The position numbers were made by a program, and so were the translations under genes. A stretch of 64,000 nt of DNA from Salvator merianae (taxonomy: Eukaryota; Chordata; Lepidosauria; Squamata; Teiidae): the NCBI GenBank assembly GCA_003586115.2, contig QVOM02000126.1, forward strand, positions 55,548,047 to 55,612,046, in the 5' to 3' direction. Within the stretch, counting starts at the first letter, position 1. Every line of letters starts with the position of its first letter. The notes beneath the pieces were generated by a model. It saw only the letters and a program-made list of their open reading frames with translations. It was not told the origin of the DNA and did not search any database. Of the stretch, positions 12,481 through 23,994 are shown in pieces.

Positions 12481-13585
12481 ATCTTGATAGCTGTACAGTT
12501 ATCATCACATACTGCCTTACAGGAAATCCATTTTTGTTTCCATTTCTAATGACCACTGCTAGCTCCTGCTGCTTCAAAGGAGATGGACAAGCAATGTTCC
12601 ACTGGGCAGTTTTTGGAGCATTACCATAGCCCTGTCACTATTTGCTCCTGTGAAGCACAATGCAAAAATGGGATATATAATTAATATCTGAGCATATTAT
12701 GATCACATATCTGTGATTCCTCTGTACCTTTTCAGCTCCTATAAGCTAATTCAGGAAAATATGGGCTCATTCATTGCCTGTTTAAGAGCAGAAAGGATTG
12801 CTCTGGCACAGGACTTACGAAAACTGATTCAAGGGGTCAAAGTGACTGACCTGTCAAATGCAATGTTTCAGTTCCCACACCCTGCTGCAGCATCTGCAAT
12901 ACACACCAATATGACCATATTGTTGATGTGAAATTCATTTGGTTGGCAAGGTCTCCAGTAGTGATGAATTGAAATAATAAACCATAAATAAACCATTAAA
13001 TTAATCAATCATTAAAATTACAGAATAACTAAAGGCTTCTTGACAACAGTTTGATATGATGTGGATTCACTTACCCCAGGATTTAACACCTGTAACTGTC
13101 TGAAACCTATACTACTAATAAGTTCACACAACTAGCTTACTGCATCCATCAACACATGTATCCAAATAAATGTATTTCTCTCCACAACAAATATCTGGTT
13201 TCTGCAACAATTTTAATCAATTTAAATTTGCACTTACTCAAGCGTCTGTAAAGTTATTAAAACCAAAATTATGAGTTCTTCCTTAAAGAGCTTTTCTAAC
13301 TGAAGCATTTCCAAGTGAATATAAATGTTTATAACATTTTTCATAGGAAAGGCAAAAATAATAATATTTATACTGTATGATTCAGGGAAACTTTAGCATT
13401 CTTCATGCACTTATTCAGACATTATTCGTATTGAATTTTCTATGAAACTTGGAGGGAGATAGAGAAAGCAGAACAGAATAAAAAGTTATAAAATTATGAA
13501 AGGTAAGAATGATCAGAGATAATTTTTTCACTTTTTTTGTTTTTGTTTTATTTAATTGCAATAGATTCAACACTACAGAGAGGAA
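12481..13585. other. unassigned non-coding DNA
   Basis: A 72-codon plus-strand frame at 12713-12931 has no recognised similarity, no upstream promoter sign and no splice context; I do not call it a gene. The remainder is AT-rich. Confidence 0.4.
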
Positions 13586-13713
13586 TTCCAGTTACTTATG
13601 GAATTCACTGCCAAAAGTTGTAGTAACGGCTACTACCACTGACAATGAGAGGTGAAAACTATCCAAGAGTAAGCTCTCATTCAAAGGCAGTTGGTAATCT
13701 GTATCACTGTATG
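13585..13713 (+). repeat. CR1 LINE 3' untranslated fragment
   Basis: 'acttatggaattcactgcc' then 'gttgtagtaacggctacta' and 'aaaggcagttggtaatctg' follow the order of the CR1 3' end used in reptiles (tail-end text of the type 'atggaattcactaccacaa...gatgtagtgatggc'). It is directly abutted by family A copy 2. Confidence 0.55.
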
Positions 13714-14030
13714 GAGTCCTTTTCATACTTTCCATTTTAGAATAAGATAGTTATTCCGTTCTAAGGTGGAACAGACCTCACAGTGCAAAAGCCATTCACA
13801 CTGCTAGACCTTGGAACATACCAGCAGCAGGCTACCAGCATTCAAAGTGCAAATGTTGGTGGCCTGCACCATGACAGTGGCTGGGGAAACTTCTGGCCAC
13901 TGCCATTGTGATTGGGAATACAGCACAATTGCACAGTCGCAGCTACACTGTGCACACCACTCTGTGTTAACAGTCAGAAGAGGGTGCGAACACAGCATAC
14001 CAGGAGCACTCCTGGTACCACTTCCTGTGC
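13714..14030 (-). mobile_element. MITE family A, copy 2 (truncated)
   Basis: Left end GTCCTTTTCATACTTTCC followed by 'agaataagatagttattccgttct' (subterminal hairpin of the family), 'ggaacagacctcacagtg', 'ccatgacagtggctggg' and 'gggtgcgaacacagca'. The order is the reverse complement of copies 1, 3 and 4. The far end with the second terminal repeat is missing. Confidence 0.6.
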
Positions 14031-14242
14031 AATCAAAATAGGGCTGTGATACAACTTTGAAGCCAGGGAGCAAAAGTTTAATGCTAGAGAGTGCTTGAAC
14101 TGTGGGTTGTGCAGACACCATGCTTCCCACCTCCAAGACCAGAGAAAGCACTCTGTCCCAGCAGGTGCCATTATTCCTTGTTGCATAGATGCAATCTAAG
14201 TCAATTATAGAAGGCTTTGCTGATCCAGTTCTATGTATTTTC

Positions 14243-14365
14243 AGACAGGAGTGGGGAAAGCCCTTTATCAGAACTCCGGAAAGGTGTTGCTCATCACTGA
14301 AGGTAACATTGTGCTACATGAGCCAATCAGTTGACTCAGTATAAGGCAACTTTACATAGAAGCCT
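14243..14365 (+). repeat. reptilian SINE, 3' portion
   Basis: 'acaggagtggggaaag', 'tcatcactgaaggtaaca' and 'tgactcagtataaggcaact' follow the body and 3' end of a common squamate SINE whose tRNA-related head is seen in the copy split at 27628-28155. Here the tRNA-like head is not recognisable. Confidence 0.55.
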
Positions 14366-14995
14366 TTAGAGAAAGTGTCAATGTGGTAAAACAAATTAAC
14401 TGCTAGACCAAGTTGCAGTGTTTCCATCCCCTTAAAGCTCTTTTCATAGGATAATATTAGCAATTGCCAACTTTATATAGTGAACAAGTATAGAGTGCAA
14501 GAAGTGCTCATATGATGCATTGCAACATATGAGCAGTCAATATATATTATGTATACCATACACATTGTTGGAGTACCATATACCTCCTGAAAATGGAGGT
14601 AGACAACTTCTTCGAACTCAAGATTTTGAAATATCAGATAAAGCTAGTTTAAAAAAATAAATTAAAAACATTTTCCATCTCTCTTCAGATACGGTGCACT
14701 GAGGACTTGCAAGAAGCACTTGATAACTTTTTAATTTGTTTTGCATATGCACGTTAATTATCTTTCAGTTGTTGAATCCATACAACACCAGAGGTTGCAC
14801 ATTCATTAAAAACAGAACTGTGGATCGCATTTGTATTAGGTTATCAACTGGCAATCAAAATAAAATATGTTATCTGTTGAAAGGCAGGCAAGCCATTAAT
14901 TATGAACCTTGTAACCAAACTAAAGAATGAAAGCTGTAATAACTCAAAAGCAGTTTTAATGAGGACAATGACTTACTTTTAGAGGATATTAATGT
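14366..14995. other. unassigned AT-rich DNA
   Basis: No gene or repeat recognised. Confidence 0.4.
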
Positions 14996-15070
14996 GTAAA
15001 GTTGGGAGGGGTCTAATGGCCTTGGTATGCTATCCAGTTCAACTCTTTGTCAAAAGCATATGTTATTGTC
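14996..15070 (-). repeat. CR1 3'-end fragment (weak)
   Basis: 'gttgggaggggtctaatggc' and 'tatccagttcaactctttg' resemble the reverse complement of the CR1 terminal region (gttggaaggg...ggcca...agtccaac). Short and decayed. Confidence 0.4.
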
Positions 15071-15074
15071 TTTT

Positions 15075-15904
15075 GCTGAGAAAAATCTTTTTAGGCTATA
15101 TTTTCTCATTGAACTTGGCAGATAATCCACATATAATTACACATCCTGCTAAGAGAAAGACTTCATCCTCAGGTATTTGCCAAAATTGTAAATTGCTTTT
15201 ATTTATAGATGAGACAAAAGTTATTTAAAACATATTGAATGCTGCTGCTGCTGTTTTTTTATCATTAAGAATGATATCAACTTAAATTAGCATCCTTAAT
15301 TACATCCTTGAAATGGAAGAGAGCTACAAATCATTTCAAACCGGGAAGGGGGGGAGAGGAAAAGAGCCTGAGGTTTAGTTTCAGAAAAGCAAGCCCTAAT
15401 TTACAGAAGGGTCTGCTGTGCTGTTGAACTGGCAAGACCTTTTCAACTTGCAGGAAGCACTTATTTATGATGTAACCTTGACAGGGATAACACTTTCTCT
15501 AGAGATAAAACGGAAGGCTAACAACTGAAAAAAATCAAACCACATTCTGGAATCTAGAAGCTAAATTCCGTGAGTGATAACAAAGGGAAGGGGCATGTTT
15601 CCAAAAGCTCTGTGCAGAGAAGATCCAGCTTAGCCATTAAAGAAGACAACCTTTTTCAGCTGCACTGGACAAATGGCAGCAACAGTGGAGATAAGGCTTC
15701 TAGCTCTGATTCTTGCTCCCCCAACCCTTGCAATCTTTTTCATTTCTTTAACACATGAGAGGGAGCTGTATGATGCAGAGAGTCGCCTGCAACCATGAAT
15801 GATCCTTGAGAGTTTCAGAAACTTGATTTCAAAATATGTGAATGCAGGCACTTCTCTGCTTCAAGTAGCTGCTGTCTGAGAACTGTGGAGGGAATGTAGA
15901 ATTA
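15075..15904. other. unassigned non-coding DNA
   Basis: Short (GCT)n at 15240-15253; otherwise nothing recognised. Frames at 15570-15758 and 15630-15851 are incidental. Confidence 0.4.
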
Positions 15905-16367
15905 ATAATGAAGCAGGCAAAACGTGCGATTATCCTGGGATAATGGCAATCCATGGCAATCCCAACACTGCCCCAGGATATAGAGGTGATATAGAGGTGA
16001 TATTGTGAGGTACTGCGACTCTGGAAAAATCAATCCTTCACCTAGATTTTTCCCAGAACAGTGGAATGTCTTGCCTGTCCGGATGCTGGCTTTTGCCATG
16101 GGCCTTGAAGAACTTGGCTTCCACATATGCGCAGTGCTGAAACCAGGCTGAAAATGGCCACCACACACACACACACAAATGATCATGCAGTCCTTGGTGT
16201 TTGGCACCATTGTAATGCCAGGAAGTGGCGGCCTTGCCATCTTGGGAACAAGCATCCAGACAGGTAGTGCCCTGCGATGCTGCCCTGCCATCTGGCAGGC
16301 ATGGCAAGAGGCAATTGTAGGATTCAAACAAGATCCTACATTTTCCTCTTGCCATCTGGAGGCAGCC
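15905..16367 (-). mobile_element. Harbinger-like MITE, family D copy 1
   Basis: Read on the minus strand it begins GGCTGCCTCCAGATGGCAAG followed by 'aggaaaatgtaggatcttg', matching the starts of D copies 3 and 4. It ends with the 'gggattgccatgg' block also seen in copies 4 and 5. TAG flanks the 5' end at 16368-16370. The left (3') limit is approximate. Contains a short (CA)n at 16163-16180. Overlapping open frames of up to 141 codons are incidental. Confidence 0.55.
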
Positions 16368-16394
16368 TAGAGCACTCATGCTCCTCCCATTCAA

Positions 16395-16692
16395 AAAAGT
16401 CATCTTATGACTACCCAGAATTGGGCCTTCTCTGTGGTGGCATCCACCTTCTGGATAATCTCCCCGCTGATATCCATAGGGCGCCTACACTTCTGGTCTT
16501 TAGGCACCAAGTGAAGATTTATCTTTTCACCTAGGTCTTTCCAGAGTTAATGTTTGTTTGTTTCTCCCATCCTTGATTTTAATTTTGTTTTTATAGAACT
16601 GTTGTTATTTTAGCTGTTTTTATTCTTTGTACACTGCTTTGAGATCTATATTTTAATGGGAAGCAGTATATAAATATTGTAAACAAATAGAT
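16395..16692 (+). repeat. L2-like LINE 3' end
   Basis: 'gggccttctctgtggtggc' encodes the AFSVVA-type block, followed by 'gcacc...gatttatcttttcac' and the terminal 'ctttgtacactgctttgag...gcagtatataaat'. This is the carboxy terminus plus 3' untranslated region of an L2-like element. The decayed peptide at 16427-16530 reads through 'LDNLPADIHRAPTLLVFRHQ', which fits the family's LWN-LP-EIR-APTL-FRRQ pattern. Confidence 0.7.
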
Positions 16693-17638
16693 AGGACTAT
16701 AGTTTTGCATCCATTGCTTTAGTTATGCCCATACGAGCTGCCTTTTCTAGACAAAGGACCCACAAGTGCAGACAGTATTCTGGCCATAAACAAGAAGACA
16801 GTCAGAACCCTACCCATCTGGGCAACTTCAGGCTGGCTCTGTGCACCAGGCACTGGCTCAGGAGTATCTTTTTTTAGAAGGGACATGCTGAGAGTGGGAT
16901 TTCTGCTTTTCAGTCAGACTAACACTTCCCAGTCTTGGAGCAGGAAACAGATGCAGCCGGAGGTGGGCTGTTTGCCCACTCCAACCTATGGGCAACTTTC
17001 AGTTGTTCTTTTAACTAAGTACAATTGAAGCCTTTTTCTCAGTAGAGAAGGGGGAATCTCAGGGCTCTTCCACACTTGCAAAAGAATCTTGAGATGGAAT
17101 TTTAAGATGTCAGAATCTTGAGAGGACAGAAAAAGAAAACCTCCGTTGATTGTAAAGGATTTTTTTATTGCTTCCTCACATACAGCACCAGGCCTTTTAC
17201 AGTTTTGTTTTTGTTTTGTTGTTTTAAGAAGCCATACCTAAGCCCATACCTAAGTCCATTCCCTTTTGGGTAGGCTTTCTAGTTGATCTGCATTTTTTTG
17301 ATAAATAGTACACAGTTCAAAATGTAGTTTCCTCCTATTAGGAGCTGGAAATGATGTGGCCAAATTGACTCCCTTAAATCCCAGTACTTACATAAACCTA
17401 AACTAAGACACATTAGATTTTAGCGAAAGGTAACCCAACTAAAGTTTGCCTTAACCTTCATCAGTAGGAGTGAAAAATTATGCAGTTTATGGTTAGTGGA
17501 GTTGCTTTTTATAGTGTTTGTTTTAAATCTCTGTAATAAAACCATATATGATACTAGCCTAATTTCTGCAGGGATTTTTTCTGCCTGAAGGATATCCTAA
17601 CATTTTGAGATTATCTACATCATTGAGTTTTACGAACT
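16693..17638. other. unassigned non-coding DNA
   Basis: No gene. 'cagggctcttccacacttgc' at 17060-17079 resembles a MITE terminus of the kind common here, but no partner end was found. Confidence 0.4.
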
Positions 17639-17639
17639 T

Positions 17640-17949
17640 CATGTAAAAATACATATATACTTTCAGTTTACTGCACTTGCTTGGACTACTACAATACACT
17701 CTACATGGGTTTGCTATCCAAAAGCTACTATTAAACCAAAACTATAATGCCAGAATACTATCAAGATTTGTTTCTCTGAGAAATGAGTATAGAACTAGCT
17801 CTATGCTTTTTGCACTACTCCATTGAGTAGCAGTGTACAAAACCTTTAAATGCTTAGAACCCAACTGTTTGTGTGTTTATCTGTTCCAATACCAGTTACC
17901 CCTTATCTTACAAACAGGAGAGGTACTGATAAATGCTACAAATGAGTCT
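17640..17949 (+). repeat. L2-like LINE, left part of an interrupted copy
   Basis: 'cttggactactacaatacac' encodes LDYYNT, the conserved L2 reverse-transcriptase carboxy-terminal block, followed by decayed 'gtacaaaacctttaaatgc' (YKAL-N-type block). The sequence stops at the family C insertion and resumes at 18465. Confidence 0.65.
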
Positions 17950-18460
17950 GACGGTCTTTCTGCACTTACCCTGCTGTGATCCAGCCTAGCGAGTCTGGAC
18001 CAGCAAGACCCTGGTCTAGATCCACAGCAAGGCGTGATTTGGAACAGCACTATCTGCACAGCAACACTGTTCCAGACCAGCCCCTGCACTGACTGTGAAG
18101 CTCAAATCAGCTTTGGGGCCAGCATCCAAAGACTCTGATGGCTAAAAACAAACGTTCTTAGCCTTGTAGCCATGGGCGACCTATTCCAATTGGTCCTCCT
18201 GCAATTGAAACACAAAGATGTGCACCTTCTACACACCTCCATATTCTGGAAGAGGCAACTCTAGTACACCTACAGACCTTAATATTGAGGTCTACCAGTG
18301 ATCCACATCAGGGATCTGGATCCTGAGCTGAGCTGAGCTGGATCACTCTCCATCCAGTGCAGACAAAACATACCAGCAGTGGACTGGGCCACTCAAATTT
18401 GCGCTGAAGCTGACTTCTCGGTGCTGTATTCCTGATAAAGGTAAGTACAGAAAAGCCCTG
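17950..18460. mobile_element. MITE family C, copy 1, inserted in an L2-like LINE
   Basis: Left terminus GACGGTCTTTCTGCACTTACC and right terminus GGTAAGTACAGAAAAGCCC are inverted repeats. The interior includes 'ccagcctagcgagtctggac' and 'ggatctggatcctgagctg'. The flanks rejoin into one L2-like element, which fixes the boundaries to within a few bases. No open frame of note. Target duplication is not obvious. Confidence 0.65.
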
Positions 18461-18464
18461 GGTT

Positions 18465-18725
18465 TCAAAAATTCAGTGATTCTCTGTGGTGGCACTCCAC
18501 TAATGGAGTGATCTATTGCCAGATATTCAACTGTCTCCAATTACCTCTTTTTAAGGGGGTGGAGGAGCACACTATGTCTCCCTAGCTTGTGAAGGTTAGT
18601 GCATTAAGATGTCATCATTTCTGCAGCCTATTGTTCTACAGCATTTATTGATTTTTTTTATTATTCTAATCATTTGTATATGATTTTGCTCTGTTACACA
18701 GTTGTATACCTCCCTCCCTATCAAT
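18465..18725 (+). repeat. L2-like LINE 3' end, right part of an interrupted copy
   Basis: 'agtgattctctgtggtggca' is the AFSVVA-type block that follows the region seen at 17640-17949; it continues to a degraded 3' end with 'gttgtatacctccctcc'. Confidence 0.6.
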
Positions 18726-19914
18726 GAATAGATGGACAAACAAAAAGAGTAAATCCCAGGATGTATTTAATGGGGTTTTTTACCATTAATAACAGACATG
18801 TTATTTGCTCTTTTAAAAAGTATGTTCAAACAAATCTTGTTTCTTTGTTTGTTTTACAAACTTTATTGAGTTTTTCATACACAATACAAGAATCATTAAT
18901 ATATAACCATACACACTCATATACTTAAATTCCATCCTATTCTTTATACATTTATTTCCTAAGCTGTTGTTATTGCTGTTGTTTTAGAGGTTCAGCATTG
19001 CTGTGACTAGATGAAAAAAGCCTGGGGATTTTCTAACATACTGCACAACCCCATACTGTTTTAAGAAGCTGCCTTGACCTACCATACTGTTTTACAGATC
19101 ATGCTTTCTTATTTACTCCATTAATAAAAGCCTTGAGACATTTATCGCGGTATATTTAACAGAACAAAAAGACAATGTGCATATTAAATGGGAAACAGGC
19201 CATCTTAATAATTCAGCACTTACATTTCATAAAACAATACTCAGAAATGAAATTTCACCATAGGAGTTTGATGAACATACTTTGCATTTATTAGTTATAA
19301 CCATGTTCACCCTCAGCCTCCCTAATCAGAATTACAATAACCACTTAGATGAGAAAAGTAATGAAATCATTAAGGTATTCTTTGTTAGGGTTGGATGGTT
19401 CCATGCTTACATGTAATAATTGCTTAACTCAAATCATAAGCTCCTAGGAAAATGCATTTTTCCCCCTTAGATTTTTTTTTTTTTTAGATGAAGGAATTCC
19501 ACTACCAATGATCTGTTATTACAATGTAACAGTACTTTATGACTACCATTATGATGGATGAAGGGGAGGAAATGTAGATTGTCAAGTCAGCAGACAATAC
19601 ATAAGTATTGCAGGAAATATATGCAAAATTAAGTGCTGGAGCTCAGATGAACCTTGACTTGCTATGAACTACCACAACAGGAAAACAATATTAACCTATG
19701 CCCATAGACAATATTGATTTGTGGTTGTTGGTGGGGAGGAAAAATCTGCTTCCATTTTCCATAACTTAGCAAATGTTTTTAAAAACAGCAAGAAACAAAG
19801 TGTGTACTTTCAGTTCTTCCTCCAACAGCAGCTATACACATGTATTCATTAAAAAAGAATCTTGAAAATGGGTTAATATCTGGAAGCTTCCATATACAGA
19901 GAAAGTACTCTTAC
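18726..19914. other. mostly unassigned; possible L1 3' tail
   Basis: 18848-18965 ('tacaaactttattgagtttt', 'cataca', AT-rich) resembles the reverse complement of a squamate L1 3' untranslated tail; weak. The rest is unassigned AT-rich DNA with T runs at about 19471-19485. Confidence 0.35.
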
Positions 19915-19917
19915 TAA

Positions 19918-20333
19918 GGCTGTCTCTGGAGGGTAAGAGGTAATGCAGAATCTAAGCCAAATCCCAGAATTGCCTCTTGAGGTCCTTGAGAGGAGCAATC
20001 TCTGGCTTACCTCAACATCTAACAGCAGCTTTTGTGATGGGGTTGATTGGGGCTACTGGAAGCCAGCTAAGCATCCACCCACTTCCTTTTGTTGTTTTTC
20101 ACACACTTGGCTGATTTCCAGTAGCCCCAATCAACCCCATCACAAAAGCTGCCAACACACATCAAGGTAAGCATCACTATTATGGGAAACTCATCTGGAT
20201 TTCCCATAACAGCAGCTTATCATGCTTTCAATAGATTAAATCAGGACTATACTGGGAATGTCTCAGTTATGTCTGGCATTTCCAATATAGAGCTGAGAGC
20301 ATAGCAAGATATAACTCACAGCTGGAGGCAGCC
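19918..20333 (+). mobile_element. Harbinger-like MITE, family D copy 2, with large internal hairpin
   Basis: Element of 416 bp with termini GGCTGTCTCTGGAGGGTAAG and GCTGGAGGCAGCC, flanked by TAA at 19915-19917 and 20334-20336. A 3-bp TWA duplication is characteristic of PIF/Harbinger transposons. The centre forms a 42-bp inverted repeat (20025-20066 and 20111-20152) with two mismatches and a 44-nt loop that contains the family block 'cccacttccttttgttg'. No transposase. Confidence 0.75.
20025..20152. repeat. 42-bp inverted repeat (hairpin)
   Basis: Left arm 20025-20066 starts GCAGCTTTTGTGATGGGG; right arm 20111-20152 ends CCCCATCACAAAAGCTGC. Forty of 42 positions pair; the two mismatches are adjacent (gc against at). 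Lies inside family D copy 2. Confidence 0.95.
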
Positions 20334-20336
20334 TAA

Positions 20337-21620
20337 TGCATACCTTTTAGCATTTTAGCATCTAAAGAGAATAATTCAGATTTCTTCAATCTATTCCCAT
20401 ACAGATCATATTCCAAATTATATTTTTGCTTCTGCTTTTAAAAATAATAAATAATTCAACTGACTTTAAGTAGGATCTAGTACAGCTGTTGCACTCATGA
20501 AATCTTAATCTGAAGAGAGATTTGATGTGTATGAGCCACTCCTAGTGATATAGCTTGGTCCTGAACCACATCTGACTTGACTAGTTTGGATGGGAGCAGA
20601 AGTATGGGTGAAACAGTAGGTAAGTGCTTGATTCTAGTCAGACCTGAATTGTTTCAGGGCTCAGTGACATTAACATCTGCTTTAACTGAGCTCCTAAGTC
20701 TCTCCAAAAACCTCGCGTTTACATTGCTTACCTTACTTTCACATGGTACAAGTGATGCAAAAAGTGACATCTGGTAGCTAAGAAATGTCTGGACAGGTTC
20801 CAGTTGTAACTTTGTCCCTTCAGAAGGATCATTTGCAAAGAGAAGGGACTTGACTATAGTCAGCCTGCCATGACTTCTGTTTTAAGCCTGTAGTGATAAT
20901 TGAGGGAAGGTTAGAACAAAGTGGAAATGTGAGGAGCTGACATAGTGACAATGTTGAACTGGCACCAAGGCAACGATGGTTCCCTCATTCCTATTAGAAG
21001 CATCACACCATGATAATCAACTGCTACCTCTAAGTGTCTCCTTTTCTCCTTTTGTTTCTTAGTATGATCCACTGAGATCAGAGTTAACAGCCTTTGAGCT
21101 GCCAAAATATGAAAGGAAAGGGCAGGATCAGAAGGCAGATCTGGTTACAACCAAAGTATGGTCTAAACAGGGACTTAATGTAAAGATTCTGAGTTCCAGA
21201 TCAGGAAGCCCTAAACCAAGGCCTTACTTGCTCAGATGCCAGTTATGCCAATGGCCCCTGAATTGTGTAGGTTGCAGAAGTGAACTGGTTGACTCTCATT
21301 TTGGATGTGATCCAAACCTCCAAAATTGGTTTGTAGATATCCCTCACAGTTTTTACAATAGATGGGAACATAGAATAGACAGTTTCGCTATCACTAGGTC
21401 CCTGTCTTTCTGCATTTCTTTCTGGAAGCACGACAAGCTGGCAGACAAACCCCTTCAACTTCACCTATCCTGTGGTCAAAGCACTTCACTAAAATAAGTT
21501 GCTTTTGTCCAGTGAAGAGCATAAACTCCATTATTTCTGGGCATCTTTTCCTACCTCAGTGACATAGGGCGAATTATTTTAAATTTGAAAATAAACCTTA
21601 ATGTTAAATGTCACGTTTAA
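20337..21620. other. unassigned non-coding DNA
   Basis: No gene or clear repeat. Frames at 20577-20777, 20911-21105 and 21228-21497 have no recognised similarity. Confidence 0.4.
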
Positions 21621-21639
21621 CACTGGCAAGATCCTCACA

Positions 21640-21870
21640 GACATGGGACGTGAGCAGCAGGGACTCCTCGTGGACTGGAGCACTTCTTGTGACCCAAGAT
21701 GGAGGGCCATCCACTTGAGCCGCACATCCTGGCCTGTGTAAATTTTGTACTAGGGAACCCAAGCCTGCCAGTCTCAAATTCCCAACTAGGTCCATGAAGC
21801 AAAGCACCATAAATGGTCCTGAAATGGCTGTTAGGGACCTGGAACTGAAGCACCCTTCTGGCCACAGTTC
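21640..21870. mobile_element. unclassified repeat, family E copy 1 (fragment)
   Basis: 'tccatgaagcaaagcacca' and 'taaatggtcctgaaatggc' correspond to 'cccatgatgcaaagtacca' and 'aatatggcccacttctgg' in the copy at 46780-47235. Ends are not defined. Confidence 0.4.
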
Positions 21871-22119
21871 ACATCTCCTCATGCAATTCCAGAGGGGTTT
21901 TCACTGCTGATGACAGCAGCTCCATCCACAACAGTTTTCCTCTTGCTGCAGAATTTGGCCCCATGGCTAAAGCTTGGCCTACTCTTCAGTAGTTTTCACA
22001 TGTCCCACTCAGAAGCAGGAGGTCATGTAGATGCTACCAAAGTGGGGCTTCCCTTGAAGACAGTCTGGAGACCGCAGCTTGGATTCCCCCTTCCTTCACG
22101 TACTATACTGACTTCAGTA

Positions 22120-22512
22120 GTATCCCATGTCCAATTCAAAGTACTTGTCTCTGGAAGACCTCCTTACTTAGTGCCCTTTATTTCATGCCTTGAGATCATC
22201 CAGAGTTTGTTTGTTTGAGGCTTCAACTATCTGAGACATTTCAAAGGCAGGTGGTTGTTGGCAGGCTTTCACTATAGCAGAAGAATTCTTCTAATGGAAT
22301 GCACTTCCGTGTGATTTTAAAGAACAAGTCAAAGAAACTTTTCTGTTTGCTCAGACATTTTCTTCTGAACAGCCTGCCAATTTACTGTTCTACAAAAGAT
22401 GCTTTAAAATATTTTATTGTCCCCTGGTTTTGTTTTTAAATTGTGCAAACTGCACCATGTAGTGGCAGGACAGGATATCAATAAGCATAGATAATAAATA
22501 TAAATATATCCC
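22120..22512 (+). repeat. L2-like LINE 3' end
   Basis: Encodes a decayed VQFKVLV...PPYLVPFIS segment, the block that begins the conserved carboxy terminus of L2 ORF2, then 'ttctaatggaatgcacttcc' and a 3' untranslated region ending 'ggatatcaataagcatagat' with an AATAAATATAAATAT tail. Confidence 0.65.
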
Positions 22513-22681
22513 TGTGGGCCACTGATGTGAATTAACAAAGCAAAACCACTTAAACATGATGCTGTGATCAGTTACTAAGAAAGACTAGAAGCATATCGCT
22601 GGAATAAAGTTCTATCTCATCCAATAGCCATTTGCAATACTCCCAGCTACCAGCTGCCCCAACACTAGAAATTGCCGCAGA

Positions 22682-23088
22682 GTGCCTCTAAGATGGCAAG
22701 AGGAAACTGTAGGATCTTGTTTAAATCCCACGATTACATCTCACTGTCCCTGCCAATGGCAGGAAGCAATCCTGGGGCAAACCAGGGCTCTTACCTTCCT
22801 ACTCATGCAAAAGCAGCCAGATCTAGGAACCACTCACCAATTCCCTTTGTTTTTTGCATGCTTCCTACATCCAGGCACTTCTGCAAGACTCCATGAGGAA
22901 ATTATAGATAAGGTAAGCAATCCAGCATGACAGAAAACCCAGTGTCAGAGCTGGATTTTGCATCATGCCTTTATTGCCCTTTTTCGGTACCCTATCCCAG
23001 GAGAATATTGAAATTGTCTCAGGTATGTGTGGCAGTACCAATATAGCCCTGGGAAAATCTGGGTTTTTAAACTGTGTCTGGAGGCACC
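22682..23088 (+). mobile_element. Harbinger-like MITE, family D copy 3
   Basis: Begins GTGCCTCTAAGATGGCAAG then 'aggaaactgtaggatcttg'; ends GTGTCTGGAGGCACC. Internal blocks 'gggctcttaccttcctactc', 'aattccctttgttttttgc' and 'taaggtaagcaatccagcat' align with copy 4. The target duplication is not clear. Confidence 0.6.
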
Positions 23089-23089
23089 T

Positions 23090-23586
23090 GGAGTTTAGTT
23101 GTTGTCGAGTCCTAAACCTGCAGCATGAGCTGAATTAGGGAATATGTCATAATTGGAGGGAAACAACACTATGGCTCACATTTTGGCATCGTACAAATTA
23201 TAAAAGACCCTTCTCTTCTCTTGGGAGCATGACAGAAGATTTATCCAACGCTGTGGCCTTTTAAGAATTTTATCTGTCCTCCTGTCCTATGCATCCTTTC
23301 TCAACTGAGCATTGCGATCGGCCTGTTTCATTTTTCCAGATACTTCAAAAAAGTAAACTTCCTTTGCAACTTAAATTGTGGTGCTGTGGGCAATGGCCAT
23401 CAGCTACAATGCAGCAAGGTTAAAAGGCTGGTGGCAGGAAGTAAGCACACTCTAATGAGCTGCATGTTGGACCTTATTAGTCTCACATCTCAAAGAGATA
23501 AGAAATTGGTTTGACATTGGGAAGCATAATTTGCGGTTGCTCAGGCCTTAGTTCTGCTATTAAAAGAAGGCTTCATATTTTCTTTT
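23090..23586. other. unassigned non-coding DNA
   Basis: No gene or repeat recognised. Confidence 0.4.
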
Positions 23587-23963
23587 CCTTTTTTAAGTCT
23601 GTTGTAAACTGAAATCAATATTTAACAAAACCGTGTCCTTCAAAGGTTAAAATTAAGGACACATTTTTTAAAAAAATGTTTAAAAGACTATTTGGAAATA
23701 TGCACTGGGTCCAGTCAATAGTCTCAGGCATATGACAAATTTCTTCATACAGCATGTGAAAAGGTCAGTGCCAGCTAGGTGTTCAGATAATAAAGGGGAG
23801 AGAAAGAGAGAATGGTGCTGTAACATTTTGCTTCATACTACAGCTTTTACAAGTGCTAGAAACTTACTTTAAAATAAAAAGAACTTGGGAATCCGAAGGC
23901 TATGGTCCATTCATGCATTTAATCCCTATGTTCATGGAGACTCCATTTACATATCAATGCACG

Positions 23964-23994
<31 letters not shown>

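Noticed and set aside
12713..12931. 72-codon frame with a protein-like composition
   Set aside because: No similarity, no splice signals in plausible positions, no counterpart elsewhere.
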